From: JBDHWG01 sp039810085
GTDB taxonomy: Bacteria > Chloroflexota > Anaerolineae > Epilineales > JAHCIE01
NCBI GenBank assembly: GCA_039810085.1
Contig: JBDHWG010000007.1
Coordinates: forward strand, 124,001-188,000
Direction of reading: 5' to 3'
Length of the DNA stretch: 64,000 nucleotides
Shown: positions 41,482 to 50,768 of the stretch, in pieces
Layout: each line of letters starts with the position of its first letter
Position numbering within the stretch: the first letter of the stretch is position 1
The notes under the pieces: generated by a model
What the model saw: the letters and a program-made list of their open reading frames with translations, nothing else
What the model was told of the DNA's origin: nothing
Database searches by the model: none
Translations under genes and position numbers: made by a program

Positions 41482-42738
41482 ATGAAAATCACCCGCGTTC
41501 GCCCGATTCTCACCGCCCCCGACGGCATCGGCCTCGTCGTCGTCAAGGTCGAGACCGACCAGGACGGCCTCTACGGCCTGGGCTGCGCCACCTTCACCCA
41601 GCGCCCGACGCTCGTCGCCCGCGCCGTCGAGGAGTACCTGGACCCGCTGCTCCAGGGGCGTGACCCACGCAACAGCGAAGACTTGTGGCACATGATGATG
41701 GTCAACTCCTATTGGCGCAACGGCCCCGTCCTCAACAACGCTGTCGGCGGCGTGGACATGGCGCTGTGGGACATCAAGGGCAAGCTGGCCAATATGCCCG
41801 TTTACGACCTGCTCGGCGGGAAGTGCCGCGAGGCGGCGATGGTCTACCGCCACGCCGACGGGCGCGACCCGCAGGAAGTGCTGGACAACGTCCTGCGCTA
41901 CAAGGAGCAAGGCTTCCTCGCCGTGCGCTGCCAGATGGGCGGCTACGGCGGGCGTGTGCAGGACATTCGAACCGCGACGGCGCTGCCGAGCCGCGAAGCG
42001 CCCCAGGCCACGCACCGCACCCACGTCCTGGACCGCCTGGACAGCGCCTTCCCCGGCATGTACTACAACGCCGACAGGTACGCCCGCGCCATCCCCGCGC
42101 TATTCGAGCACGTCCGCGCCCACGTCGGCTTCGACCTGTTCCTGCTGCACGACATTCACGAGCGCATCGCCCCCATCGACGCCATCCGCATGGCAAAGGC
42201 GCTGGAGCCGTACCGCCTGTTCTTCCTCGAAGACCCCCTCGCCCCCGACCAGATCGAGTGGTTCCGCCGCCTGCGCGAGCAGTCCGCCACGCCCATCGCC
42301 ATGGGCGAGCTGCACGTCAACGCGGTCGAGTGGCGGGCGCTCATCGCCGAGCAGTTGATCGACTTCATCCGCTCCCACATCTCGGCCATCGGCGGCATCA
42401 CCCCGGCGCGGCGACAAGCCGCCCTCGCCGAGGCGTTCGGCGTGCGGACGGCCTGGCACGGGCCCGGCGACGTCTCGCCAGTCGGCCACGCGGCGAACCT
42501 TCATCTGGACCTGGCCTGCCACAACTTCGGCATCCAGGAGGTCATCAACTTCGGTGAGGTGTTGTACGAGGTGTTCCCCGGCACACCGGAGATGCGGGGC
42601 GGCTACCTGTGGGCCAACGACAGGCCCGGCCTGGGCGTGGACATCGACGAGGCGAAGGCGGCCAAGTACCCCATCGAGGTCAAGCCCATCGAGTGGACGC
42701 AGAGCCGCTGGCCTGACGGCACCCTCTGGACACCGTAG
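41482..42738 (+). CDS. D-mannonate dehydratase-like enolase superfamily protein (ManD/RspA group)
   Basis: The 418-residue protein shows the ManD/RspA layout: VYRHADG after the capping domain, metal ligands in LLHDIHER, FFLEDPLAPDQ and MGELHVN, and WHGPGDVSPVGHAANLHLDL near the end. Members dehydrate D-mannonate or D-gluconate, some with very low activity. The frame is open well upstream, but ATG 41482 with AGGA 8 nt before it gives the family N-terminus (KITRVRPILTAPDG). It closes the operon that begins with the epimerase. Confidence 0.9.
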   Translation: MKITRVRPILTAPDGIGLVVVKVETDQDGLYGLGCATFTQRPTLVARAVEEYLDPLLQGRDPRNSEDLWHMMMVNSYWRNGPVLNNAVGGVDMALWDIKGKLANMPVYDLLGGKCREAAMVYRHADGRDPQEVLDNVLRYKEQGFLAVRCQMGGYGGRVQDIRTATALPSREAPQATHRTHVLDRLDSAFPGMYYNADRYARAIPALFEHVRAHVGFDLFLLHDIHERIAPIDAIRMAKALEPYRLFFLEDPLAPDQIEWFRRLREQSATPIAMGELHVNAVEWRALIAEQLIDFIRSHISAIGGITPARRQAALAEAFGVRTAWHGPGDVSPVGHAANLHLDLACHNFGIQEVINFGEVLYEVFPGTPEMRGGYLWANDRPGLGVDIDEAKAAKYPIEVKPIEWTQSRWPDGTLWTP

Positions 42739-42770
42739 CAATACTTCTGCATAATTAAAGATAGAGAGGC

Positions 42771-42891
42771 TGTCATTGCGAGCACAGCGAAGCAATCTCC
42801 CGCCCTTACGAAAGATGCTCTCAGCAACTGTGGAGCGTCTGCTCCCCTGCGGGAGGTTGCTTCGTCGTCCTATCGTCCTCCTCGCAACGAC
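42771..42891 (+). repeat. 121-bp inverted-repeat element, copy B
   Basis: It begins TGTCATTGCGAGCACAGCGA and ends CCTCCTCGCAACGAC, matching copy A (22572-22689, opposite strand) over roughly 35 bp at each end, with an unrelated centre. It lies between the mannonate dehydratase and the antitoxin gene. The gap 42739-42949 holds no gene apart from this element. Confidence 0.85.
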
Positions 42892-42949
42892 GCATGCCCT
42901 GTGTCGCGTGGAGGCAGGCTATAGGTAGAAGGTGAAGGAGCGTTGCTAG

Positions 42950-43180
42950 ATGATAGAGACTATGTACGCGGACACCATCACGAACATGGACAAGTTCATG
43001 GATGAGGTTGTCCAGAATCGCGATGGGGTGATTATCCATCGCAACGACGCTGAAGATGTGGCCTTGATCGCCGCCGATGAGTTGCGCAGCCTGCTAGAGA
43101 CGGCCCATGTGCTGCGCTCACCCAAGAACGCCGAGCGCCTCCTCACCGCCCTCGCCCGAGCTCGCGAAGAGACAATATAG
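42950..43180 (+). CDS. Phd/YefM-family antitoxin without a toxin partner
   Basis: The 76-residue protein has the Phd/YefM fold: an N-terminal DNA-binding part (TITNMDKFMDEVVQNRDGVI, VALIAADELRSLLE) and the toxin-binding tail typical of YefM (HVLRSPKNAERLLTALARA). GGAG lies about 9 nt before the ATG. A YoeB/RelE toxin gene is expected directly after it, but the 131 bp up to the next gene hold none. It may act as a solitary repressor. Confidence 0.85.
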   Translation: MIETMYADTITNMDKFMDEVVQNRDGVIIHRNDAEDVALIAADELRSLLETAHVLRSPKNAERLLTALARAREETI

Positions 43181-43215
43181 ACTTCCTCCAGACGCGATAT
43201 CACTACTAAAGACAG

Positions 43216-43269
43216 ATGATCAACACGCGGTCGGAGCCACATCTTATGGGGGTATATAGCGTCATATAA
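43216..43269 (+). pseudogene. Possible remnant of a YoeB-type toxin C-terminus
   Basis: A short frame after the antitoxin reads INTRSEPHLMGVYSVI and then stops. It loosely matches the conserved RINxEHRLVYxV core of YoeB toxins, with insertions. The match is short and could be chance. The rest of the gap (43181-43311) shows only the ribosome-binding site of the next gene. Confidence 0.2.
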
Positions 43270-43311
43270 GTAGAGGTGCTTCGCTTTTCACACGTCCTCA
43301 CGGAGGACCCT

Positions 43312-46300
43312 ATGAACCCCCGTATCCTTCGCCCCGCGCTTCTGGCCAGCGCCGCCTTGGCGCTGGTTATCCTGAGTGGTCTGACTCTCAACGTGAGCCG
43401 CGCTGCCCCGAGCGCGGCTCCTTCTGCGCCTAACGCCGACTTTGGCTACGGCGCTTACATTCAGCTTGTCGACCCGGATGGGCGTCGCAGTGTCGATCTC
43501 AACCTATCCGGCGCTCAGACGGCGTCGTTCACCCTCCACGCGCTGCCCCTCGACAAGCTCCAGGCCGTCTACCGCGCCACGAACTCCTGGCAGCCCCTCG
43601 CCGTCGACACGTCCGCCTTGAGCCAGGCTGCCGCCTGGAGCGAGACCTTCGACCCGGCCGCTGCCCGGCCGAGCGCTCACCTGCCTGTGAACGTCCCGCC
43701 CGGTCTCTATGTCCTCACAGCGGGCAACGCGGCAACTGACAGACCCGCGCAGATGATCGTCGTCGTCACGCGCTACGTCCTCGCCCTCAAGGGCGGCGAC
43801 GGCCAGGTCGCGGTGTGGGCGGCGCAGCTCCAGACCGGCGCGCCCAAGAGCGGCGTCGCCGTTGACTTGCTAGGCGTGAACGGCTTCCTGACGTCGATGA
43901 CCACCGATGCCGACGGCGTGGCGAGCGCGAATGTCGCGTGGGACGAGAACACGCTCGCCATCGGGCGCATCAACGGTGAGATGACCATCGCTGGGCTGCG
44001 CTCCGAGTGGCGCACCGACTACTGGGGCGGCTGGTGGTGGTCGGGCAACCAGTCGAGCCACGAGCGCGTCTATATCTACACCGACCGGCCCATCTACCGC
44101 CCTGCCCAGGACGTCTACTTCAAAGCGGCCCTGCGCGGCGAGCAGGATGTCGCCTACACCCTGCCCGCGCCAACGGACCCCATCACCGTCACCCTGCGCG
44201 ACTCACGCTCAAATGTCGTCGCCACGCAGCACCCAACGCTGAGTGAGTTCGGCACGGTGGACGGCACACTCCACCTCGGCAGCGAGGCAAGCCTTGGTGA
44301 CTACAGCCTCCAGGTGACCCACGCCGGTGTCACAACCCAGCGCACGTTCCAGGTGCAGGAGTACCGCAAGCCAGAATTCGAGGTCAAGGTCACGGCCTCG
44401 CCGGATCCGGTCATCCTAGGCGACTCGCTCACGGTGTCGGTCGCCACCGATTACTACTTCGGCGCGCCCGTCCCGAATGCGCCGGTCAACATCAAGCTGA
44501 AGCAGACCACCTGGTGGTGGTGGGGCGGCTCGAACATCATCGCCGAGGTCAACGCCGTAACGGACGCCCAGGGGCATTACACGGGCAAGCTGCCGACGAC
44601 GACGCAGAACAGCTGGGACCAGTCCCTCTCCGTTGAGGCAAGCGTTACGGACGCGACGGCCCAGGTCGTCACCGGCCAGACGAGCGTCCAGGCCTACTAC
44701 GCCGGCGCGACCCTGGAGTCCAGCCTGCCCAAATACGCCTACCAACCGGGTGAGAACGTCGCTTTGACGATGACTCTACGCGACCGACAGAACCGGCCGG
44801 TCATCAATCACAATATCGTCGTCACGACCACGCATTACTACAACACGCCTGACCCGGACACGACGACGCAGACGGTAACGACCGCCGCTGACGGACGGGC
44901 GACCGTGAGCTACCTCAACATCAAGCTAGGCTGGTATTCGGTGCAGGCCAGCGCACTGGACGACCGAGGCCGCGCCGCGACAACCTGGGCGTACTTCTGG
45001 GTCTACGACCCGGCTAACTCAGGCGGTTGGTACGTCCAGGCAGACAGCGTTGAGATTAAGGCAGATGCTGCCGGCTACCGCCCCGGCGACACCGCCCACT
45101 TGCTCATCAAGTCGCCGGTCAACGGCCCGGCGCTGCTGACGTTGGAGCGCGGCCGTGTCCGGCGCGAGATGGTCGTCCAAATCAGCGGCGCCGCGACCCA
45201 GGTCGACGTGCCAATCCTGGCCGACGACGCGCCAACCCTCTACGCCCGTGTCCACATCTGGCAGCGTACATCGGCCACGAATCAGGGATACACGTGGGCC
45301 AGCACGCCTGAGGGCCGGCTGCTCGTGAGCGCGCCGGTAGAGATGGCCGTCTCCGCCGAGGCCAAGCGCCTGACCGTCGACATCAGCGCCGACAAACACG
45401 AGTATCGCCCCGGCGACATCGCCGCGCTGACGCTCCACGTCACGAACAATAACCAGCCGGTGCGCGCCGAGGTTAGCCTGTCCTTGGTGGACGAGGGCAT
45501 CTTCGCCCTCGCCGACGACACAGCAGGCAACCCGTTCGACTATTTCTACGGTCGGCGTGACCTGGGCGTTGGGACGTGGGACAGCCTGCGTCCGCAGCGC
45601 TACCTCAATGCGATTGACCAGCCGCCGATTGCTGCGCCAACCGGCACGCCAGCGCCAGCGATACCGGGCGTTACTACGCCTCAAGCGGGGCAAAGCGTGC
45701 GCCAGGACTTCCGCGACACGGCCTACTGGAACGCTCGCATCGTCACTGACGCAGCGGGCCATGCCACGGTTAACATTCCGCTGCCTGACAATCTCACGCG
45801 CTGGCGCATCGTCGCTCGCGCCATCACCACCGACACCCTCGTGGGCATGGGCCAGGGTAGCATCACCGTCACCAAGCCGGTCGCCGTTCAGCCGGGGCTG
45901 CCGCGCTTCCTCGTTCTTGGCGACCGCGTCGCCCTGGATACCGTCGTCACGAACCGCAGCGGCAGCGACATCAACGCCAGTGTCAACCTCACCAGCACCG
46001 GTCTGCTTCTTCTCAGTGGGCCGCCCCTGACCCTGCTTGTGCCGGACGGGCAGCAGCGCAGCGTGCGCTGGTCGGCTGTGGCGAGCCACGTTGGGAGCCA
46101 GAATGTGCAGGCCAGCGCGGATGCCGGCGCTCTGAGTGATGCCGTAGCGACCCCGCTGCCGGTCAAGCCTTTCGCCGTGCCGGAACGCTCGGCGCGCGCC
46201 GGTCTCGTCGATCCGAGCGTGGACTTGCCCTTCGACGTGCCTCTCAACGCCGTCACCGACGATTCTGTTGTCGAGTTGCGGCTGGCCCCGTCCATCGCCC

Positions 46301-48492
46301 TGAGTTTGCTTGACGGATTGGATGAGCTGGTCGCCTACCCCTACGGCTGCGTCGAGCAGACCATGAGCCGTGTCCTGCCCAACGCCGCCGTCGCGCAAAC
46401 GTACCGCCGCCTGGGTATCGCCAATCCTGACCTTGACCACCGCCTGCCCGACATCATGGCCGACGGGCTGCAGCGGCTGTACGGCTTCCAGCGACCCGAC
46501 GGCGGCTGGGGCTGGTGGTACGACGACGACTCGGCGGTCTACCAGACGGCCTACGTGCTGTTCGGTCTACTGCAAGTTCGAGCAGCGGGCTTCGACGTGG
46601 ACCAGGGTGTGCTCGACCGCGGCTTCGCCTTCCTGACCAGGCAGCTTGGGACCGCAACGGTCGCCTCCACAACAACATCCGCAGATGGCGCCCTCGATCC
46701 GCGTCTGCGCGCCTACGCTCTCTACGTCCTGGCCCTTGGCGGCCACGGCGATCTCAGCCAGAGCCAGGCATTGCTCGACGCCCCTAACCGCCTTGACCCC
46801 TTCGGCCTCGCGGCGATGGCCATGACCTTGAAGCTTCTCAGGGACGATGCAAGCGCGAACGCGGCTGCGGATTTGCTGGCTGCCCGCGCGGTCGACACCG
46901 GCGGCAGCGTCCACTGGGTGGCGCCGCACAACGAGGACTACGCCTGGCGCACCATGATGTCGGACGAGAAGAGCACCGGCATGGCCCTCCGCGCCCTCGC
47001 CCAGGTGCGCCCAACATCAACGCTTCTCCCTGGCGCCGCCCGCTGGCTGATGGACCAGCGCGACGGGAAGACCTGGCCGACGACGCAGGCCAGCGCCTTT
47101 GCCATCCTCGGTCTCACGGACTACATCCTCCTCAGTGGCGAGCTAGACGCCCACTACGACTGGCGTGTGACCCACGGCGAATCCGTCCTGGGACAGGGCC
47201 ACGTGGACCACACCAATGCCACGCAGCCCATCCCACCGGTCGTACTGCATGGAAGCGATCTGATGCCGGGTACGAATGTGCTACACATCGAGAAAACCGG
47301 GCCGGGCCGCCTGTACTACGCGCTCAGCGTCCGCCTCAGCCTGTTCTACCCCCAGTTCCAGCCGGTCACGTCGACCGGGACTGGCATCGGCCTGAAGCGT
47401 AGCTACATCCTGGCCGAGACCAGCCCTGACAGCGCCACGCCAACGCCTGCCCCCAATGGCACAGTCACGCCGCATACCGAGTTCGCCTTGGGTGACGTCG
47501 TCGAAGCCCACCTGACGCTCGACCTGAGCGAGGACATGAGCTACGTTCTCATCGAGGACCGCCTGCCGGCTGGCTTCGAGCCGTTGAATGAGCGCGTCAA
47601 CCCAATCATCTGGACCCCGTGGGATACGTATCCTCCAATTCCCATCTGGCGCGAGTATGGATACAATAATAAGGAGCTGCGCGACGACCGTGTGTCGTTC
47701 TTCATAACCTGGCTCGGCGCAGGGCAGCACGAGTTCACCTACCGCATACGCGCCACGCGGCCTGGCCAGTTCAGCGCCATGCCCGCCGAGGCCTACCCCA
47801 TGTATCGCCCCGAGATTTGGGGCCGCTCGGCCAGCGACCAGGTCACAGTTGAGCGCGGCGCGTTCGTGGCGCCGAGTGTGCTGCATGCCGATCAGGATAG
47901 AAGCTGCACAGTAGACGCATTCGATGTACGTTTAACAACTCTTGCCTGGGCATCACAAGGGAACGAGCATGCCAGCGCTGCCGACGTGGCGCGAACCATG
48001 GCGAATGTCGGACGGACGTGCGTGACTGGCGACGCGCCGCAGCCATCACCCCTAGCTATCAGCCCACGCGTGCGCCTCATCCCGCGAACGACTCAGGCGC
48101 CCATTGGCGGCCAATTTCTTATCGATGTCGTGGTGGAAGGCGTGGCTAGCATTCGTGGCTATGACCTGGCTGTGAGCGTACCGGCTGGCGCAGCACGCAT
48201 CGACGCCATTGAACCGGCTGGACTGCCTGCGGATGCGGTGGCGCTCGGCCCGACGGTTGATGCGGCGCAAGTACACGGCGCGTGGGGCGGTGTTGCCGAT
48301 AATCCTATGGCGGGTGATGGCGTGACTGTAGGCACCGTGTGGCTCACTGCGCTGCAACCGGGCACGATTAGCATAACGATGGACGTTGCTCAAGTTCTCG
48401 ATGCGGCTGGGCAGCCGCACAGCGCTGCCGTTAGCAGAGCGCAGGTAACCACAGGCAGCTACCGTCTGCTGATGCCGTACATTATGAGGTGA
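43312..48492 (+). CDS. Secreted bacterial alpha-2-macroglobulin with dockerin-like and cohesin-like C-terminus
   Basis: This 1726-residue protein has a signal peptide (about 1-32), then macroglobulin domains (YIYTDRPIYRPAQDVYFKA), a bait-like region, the A2M domain (DTAYWNARIVTDAAGHATV) and the thioester domain with GCVEQ (Cys1013-Gln1016). The thioester should trap attacking proteases covalently. After about residue 1520 comes ADQDRSCTVDAFDV, which fits a dockerin calcium loop (Asp1527, Asp1529, Asp1535), and residues about 1586-1712 resemble a cohesin (GGQFLIDVVVEGVASIRGYD). The last residues (YRLLMPYIMR) resemble a Chloroflexota surface tail. Codons in the last 600 bp are less GC-rich. GGAGG precedes the ATG; the larA-like gene follows directly. 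Confidence 0.88.
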   Translation: MNPRILRPALLASAALALVILSGLTLNVSRAAPSAAPSAPNADFGYGAYIQLVDPDGRRSVDLNLSGAQTASFTLHALPLDKLQAVYRATNSWQPLAVDTSALSQAAAWSETFDPAAARPSAHLPVNVPPGLYVLTAGNAATDRPAQMIVVVTRYVLALKGGDGQVAVWAAQLQTGAPKSGVAVDLLGVNGFLTSMTTDADGVASANVAWDENTLAIGRINGEMTIAGLRSEWRTDYWGGWWWSGNQSSHERVYIYTDRPIYRPAQDVYFKAALRGEQDVAYTLPAPTDPITVTLRDSRSNVVATQHPTLSEFGTVDGTLHLGSEASLGDYSLQVTHAGVTTQRTFQVQEYRKPEFEVKVTASPDPVILGDSLTVSVATDYYFGAPVPNAPVNIKLKQTTWWWWGGSNIIAEVNAVTDAQGHYTGKLPTTTQNSWDQSLSVEASVTDATAQVVTGQTSVQAYYAGATLESSLPKYAYQPGENVALTMTLRDRQNRPVINHNIVVTTTHYYNTPDPDTTTQTVTTAADGRATVSYLNIKLGWYSVQASALDDRGRAATTWAYFWVYDPANSGGWYVQADSVEIKADAAGYRPGDTAHLLIKSPVNGPALLTLERGRVRREMVVQISGAATQVDVPILADDAPTLYARVHIWQRTSATNQGYTWASTPEGRLLVSAPVEMAVSAEAKRLTVDISADKHEYRPGDIAALTLHVTNNNQPVRAEVSLSLVDEGIFALADDTAGNPFDYFYGRRDLGVGTWDSLRPQRYLNAIDQPPIAAPTGTPAPAIPGVTTPQAGQSVRQDFRDTAYWNARIVTDAAGHATVNIPLPDNLTRWRIVARAITTDTLVGMGQGSITVTKPVAVQPGLPRFLVLGDRVALDTVVTNRSGSDINASVNLTSTGLLLLSGPPLTLLVPDGQQRSVRWSAVASHVGSQNVQASADAGALSDAVATPLPVKPFAVPERSARAGLVDPSVDLPFDVPLNAVTDDSVVELRLAPSIALSLLDGLDELVAYPYGCVEQTMSRVLPNAAVAQTYRRLGIANPDLDHRLPDIMADGLQRLYGFQRPDGGWGWWYDDDSAVYQTAYVLFGLLQVRAAGFDVDQGVLDRGFAFLTRQLGTATVASTTTSADGALDPRLRAYALYVLALGGHGDLSQSQALLDAPNRLDPFGLAAMAMTLKLLRDDASANAAADLLAARAVDTGGSVHWVAPHNEDYAWRTMMSDEKSTGMALRALAQVRPTSTLLPGAARWLMDQRDGKTWPTTQASAFAILGLTDYILLSGELDAHYDWRVTHGESVLGQGHVDHTNATQPIPPVVLHGSDLMPGTNVLHIEKTGPGRLYYALSVRLSLFYPQFQPVTSTGTGIGLKRSYILAETSPDSATPTPAPNGTVTPHTEFALGDVVEAHLTLDLSEDMSYVLIEDRLPAGFEPLNERVNPIIWTPWDTYPPIPIWREYGYNNKELRDDRVSFFITWLGAGQHEFTYRIRATRPGQFSAMPAEAYPMYRPEIWGRSASDQVTVERGAFVAPSVLHADQDRSCTVDAFDVRLTTLAWASQGNEHASAADVARTMANVGRTCVTGDAPQPSPLAISPRVRLIPRTTQAPIGGQFLIDVVVEGVASIRGYDLAVSVPAGAARIDAIEPAGLPADAVALGPTVDAAQVHGAWGGVADNPMAGDGVTVGTVWLTALQPGTISITMDVAQVLDAAGQPHSAAVSRAQVTTGSYRLLMPYIMR

Positions 48493-48497
48493 CGATC

Positions 48498-49733
48498 ATG
48501 TCGACGGAGACGTACCTGACCGAAGAAGAGATCGAGCGAATCGTTGTCGAGGGACTGGAGAAGCTGCCTCTCGAGGGCAAGCGCGTCCTGGTCATCGTGC
48601 CCGACCCGACGCGCACCATGCCCCTGCCCATGTTCTTTCGCCTGCTCACGCGACACCTCCAGCCGCGCGTGAAAAACGTGGACTTCCTCGTCGCCCTGGG
48701 CACGCACCCGCCCCTGGACGACACCCACATGCTGCGGCTGTTCGGCTTGACCGCCGAGGAGCGCGTGACAGAGTACGCCGACGTGCAGCTCCTCAACCAC
48801 GCCTGGCGGGACCCCGACGCCCTGACGACCCTCGGCGTCATTGGGGCCGACGAGGTCAGGGCGCTGAGCAACGGTCTGCTCACGATGGAGGTGCCGGTAC
48901 GCCTCAACCGCCTCGTCCTGGAGTACGACCACATCCTCATCTGCGGCCCGGTCTTCCCGCACGAGGTCGTCGGCTTCTCCGGCGGCAACAAATACTTCTT
49001 CCCCGGCATCGCGGGGCAGGACATCATCGACTTCACCCACTGGCTGGGCGCGCTGCTCACCTCGTACAAAATCATCGGCACGAAGGACACCGCTGTGCGC
49101 GCCGTTATCGACCGTGCCGCCGCCATGATCCCCACGCCGCGCCACGCTGTTTGCAGCGTCGTCACCGTCGATGGCGTCGAGGGCGTGTTCGTGGACACGC
49201 CCGAAGCCGCATGGTCTGCCGCCGCTGATCTCGCCGCCCAGACGCACATTCACTATGTCGCCAAACCATACCAGCAGGTGCTATCGGTGCTGCCAGAGAT
49301 GTACGACGAGATCTGGGTGGGCGCGAAGGGGATGTACAAGATGGAGCCGGTTATCGCCGACGGCGGTGAGGTCATCATCTACGCGCCCCACATCCGCGAC
49401 ATCAGCGTCACCCACGGCGCGCTCATCCGTCAGGTCGGCTACCACGTCCGCGACTATTTCGTGAGACAGTGGGACTCGTTCAAGCACTACCCGTGGGGCG
49501 TCCTGGCCCACTCCACCCACCTGCGCGGCGTCGGCACGTATGAGGACGGAGTCGAGTGTCCGCGCATCGCCGTCACCCTCGCCACGAGCATACCGGAAGA
49601 GATTTGCCGCGAAGTGAATCTGGGCTACCGCAACCCCAAGACCATCGCCCTCGAAGACTGGCCGACCGGCGAAGACGGCGACCGGCTTGTTGTGCCGCGC
49701 GCGGGGGAAATGCTCTACCGCTTGAAAGAGTAA
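48498..49733 (+). CDS. larA: Nickel-dependent lactate racemase family protein (LarA-like, DUF2088)
   Basis: The 411-residue protein has the LarA N-terminal domain (VLVIVPDPTRTMPLPMFF, VALGTHPPLDDTHM) and the conserved FPHEVVGFSGGNKYFFPGIAG region. Characterised members racemise or epimerise 2-hydroxy acids using a nickel-pincer nucleotide, and relatives act on other hydroxy acids. The cofactor genes larB, larC and larE are not in the window, so activity depends on genes elsewhere. ATG 48498 has AGGTGA 5 nt upstream; a GTG at 48489 would overlap the preceding stop. Given the sugar-acid genes nearby, a sugar-acid substrate is possible. Confidence 0.85.
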   Translation: MSTETYLTEEEIERIVVEGLEKLPLEGKRVLVIVPDPTRTMPLPMFFRLLTRHLQPRVKNVDFLVALGTHPPLDDTHMLRLFGLTAEERVTEYADVQLLNHAWRDPDALTTLGVIGADEVRALSNGLLTMEVPVRLNRLVLEYDHILICGPVFPHEVVGFSGGNKYFFPGIAGQDIIDFTHWLGALLTSYKIIGTKDTAVRAVIDRAAAMIPTPRHAVCSVVTVDGVEGVFVDTPEAAWSAAADLAAQTHIHYVAKPYQQVLSVLPEMYDEIWVGAKGMYKMEPVIADGGEVIIYAPHIRDISVTHGALIRQVGYHVRDYFVRQWDSFKHYPWGVLAHSTHLRGVGTYEDGVECPRIAVTLATSIPEEICREVNLGYRNPKTIALEDWPTGEDGDRLVVPRAGEMLYRLKE

Positions 49734-49786
49734 GTCATGACGCAGTGCGCGCGTCCAATAAAGGGCGACAATTTATGTTCAGCATG

Positions 49787-49815
49787 GCCTGACAGGTTCC
49801 GGGAACCTGTCAGGC
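49787..49815. repeat. 29-bp palindromic repeat after the LarA-like gene
   Basis: GCCTGACAGGTTCC, one central G, and the exact complement form a 14-bp perfect stem. There is no T-run, so it is a repeat or processing hairpin rather than a clear terminator. Confidence 0.75.
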
Positions 49816-49874
49816 GCTTGTCAGAACAGAATGCTGATTGAGTTCCAAAGCACATAATCTGAAAGGCTACCGAA

Positions 49875-50768
49875 ATGAACAAAAGACTCTTTCTGTATGG
49901 GCTAATTTTTCTGCTCGTCCTCGTGGCAGCCGGCGCGGGCCTTCTGTACCAAGGACAGGGCGCGCCCATCAGTGTCACGACCGTGCGCGGCGAGCACGCG
50001 ACGTATCAGAGCGGGGGCCTGTATCGCTACAACCCGGCCTCGGTTGCTCGCGAAGGCATCGTCTGGGACGCCATCGACATCGTCCTGGCGCTGCCGCTGT
50101 TCATCGCCGCCATCTGGCTAGATCGGCGCGGATCGCTGCGTGGGCGGCTGCTGCTCCTGGGCACGCTGTTCTACTTCACGTACAAGTACTTCCAGTACGC
50201 CGTCATGCTGGCCTTCAATCCCCTGTTCCTGGTCTATGTCGCCATTTTCACCCTAAGCGCCGTCGCTTTCTTTATGGCGCTGGCAGGCGTAGACGTGGCG
50301 CGGCTGCCGAACCGCATCTCGGACCACTTCCCGCACCGCCTCATCATTGGCTTCACGTCGGTCATGGGCGTCGCGCTTATCCTGATGTGGCTGGGCCGTA
50401 TCATCCCCTACACCCTCGCCGACCGTTTTCCAGACGAGTTCGCCGGGATGACCACCCTGGTGACGCAGGCCCTCGACCTGGGCATGGTCGTGCCGCTCAT
50501 GCTCACTACGGCAGTCCTGCTCTGGCGGCGCTCGGTGTGGGGCTACCTGCTAGGCGGCATCAGCATGACCTTCGGCCTCATTATGTCGATTACCATCCCT
50601 GCCTGGATCGTCGTGCCTCTCATTCAAGATGGGCAGGTGAACCCTGTCGAGGCAGCCCCGTTCTCGGTGCTGTGCCTCATTGGGCTTTACGTGTTCTGGC
50701 AGTACTTCCGCAATATCGGCGGGGAAAGCAGGACAACCTCAGCGCCCAGAGGCGTTGCGCTGCGGTAA
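49875..50768 (+). CDS. Polytopic membrane protein of unknown function
   Basis: The 297-residue protein has about eight hydrophobic segments: an N-terminal helix or signal anchor (LYGLIFLLVLVAAGAGLLY), a roughly 40-residue exposed loop, then helices through to IGLYVFWQYF. I recognise no family. AAAGG lies about 8 nt upstream. Its 3' end overlaps the convergent MFS gene by 30 bp. Confidence 0.65.
   Translation: MNKRLFLYGLIFLLVLVAAGAGLLYQGQGAPISVTTVRGEHATYQSGGLYRYNPASVAREGIVWDAIDIVLALPLFIAAIWLDRRGSLRGRLLLLGTLFYFTYKYFQYAVMLAFNPLFLVYVAIFTLSAVAFFMALAGVDVARLPNRISDHFPHRLIIGFTSVMGVALILMWLGRIIPYTLADRFPDEFAGMTTLVTQALDLGMVVPLMLTTAVLLWRRSVWGYLLGGISMTFGLIMSITIPAWIVVPLIQDGQVNPVEAAPFSVLCLIGLYVFWQYFRNIGGESRTTSAPRGVALR

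Noticed and set aside
38946..43180. A toxin-antitoxin island
   Set aside because: Both antitoxin genes lack toxins and are separated by ordinary metabolic genes, so no functional module is present.
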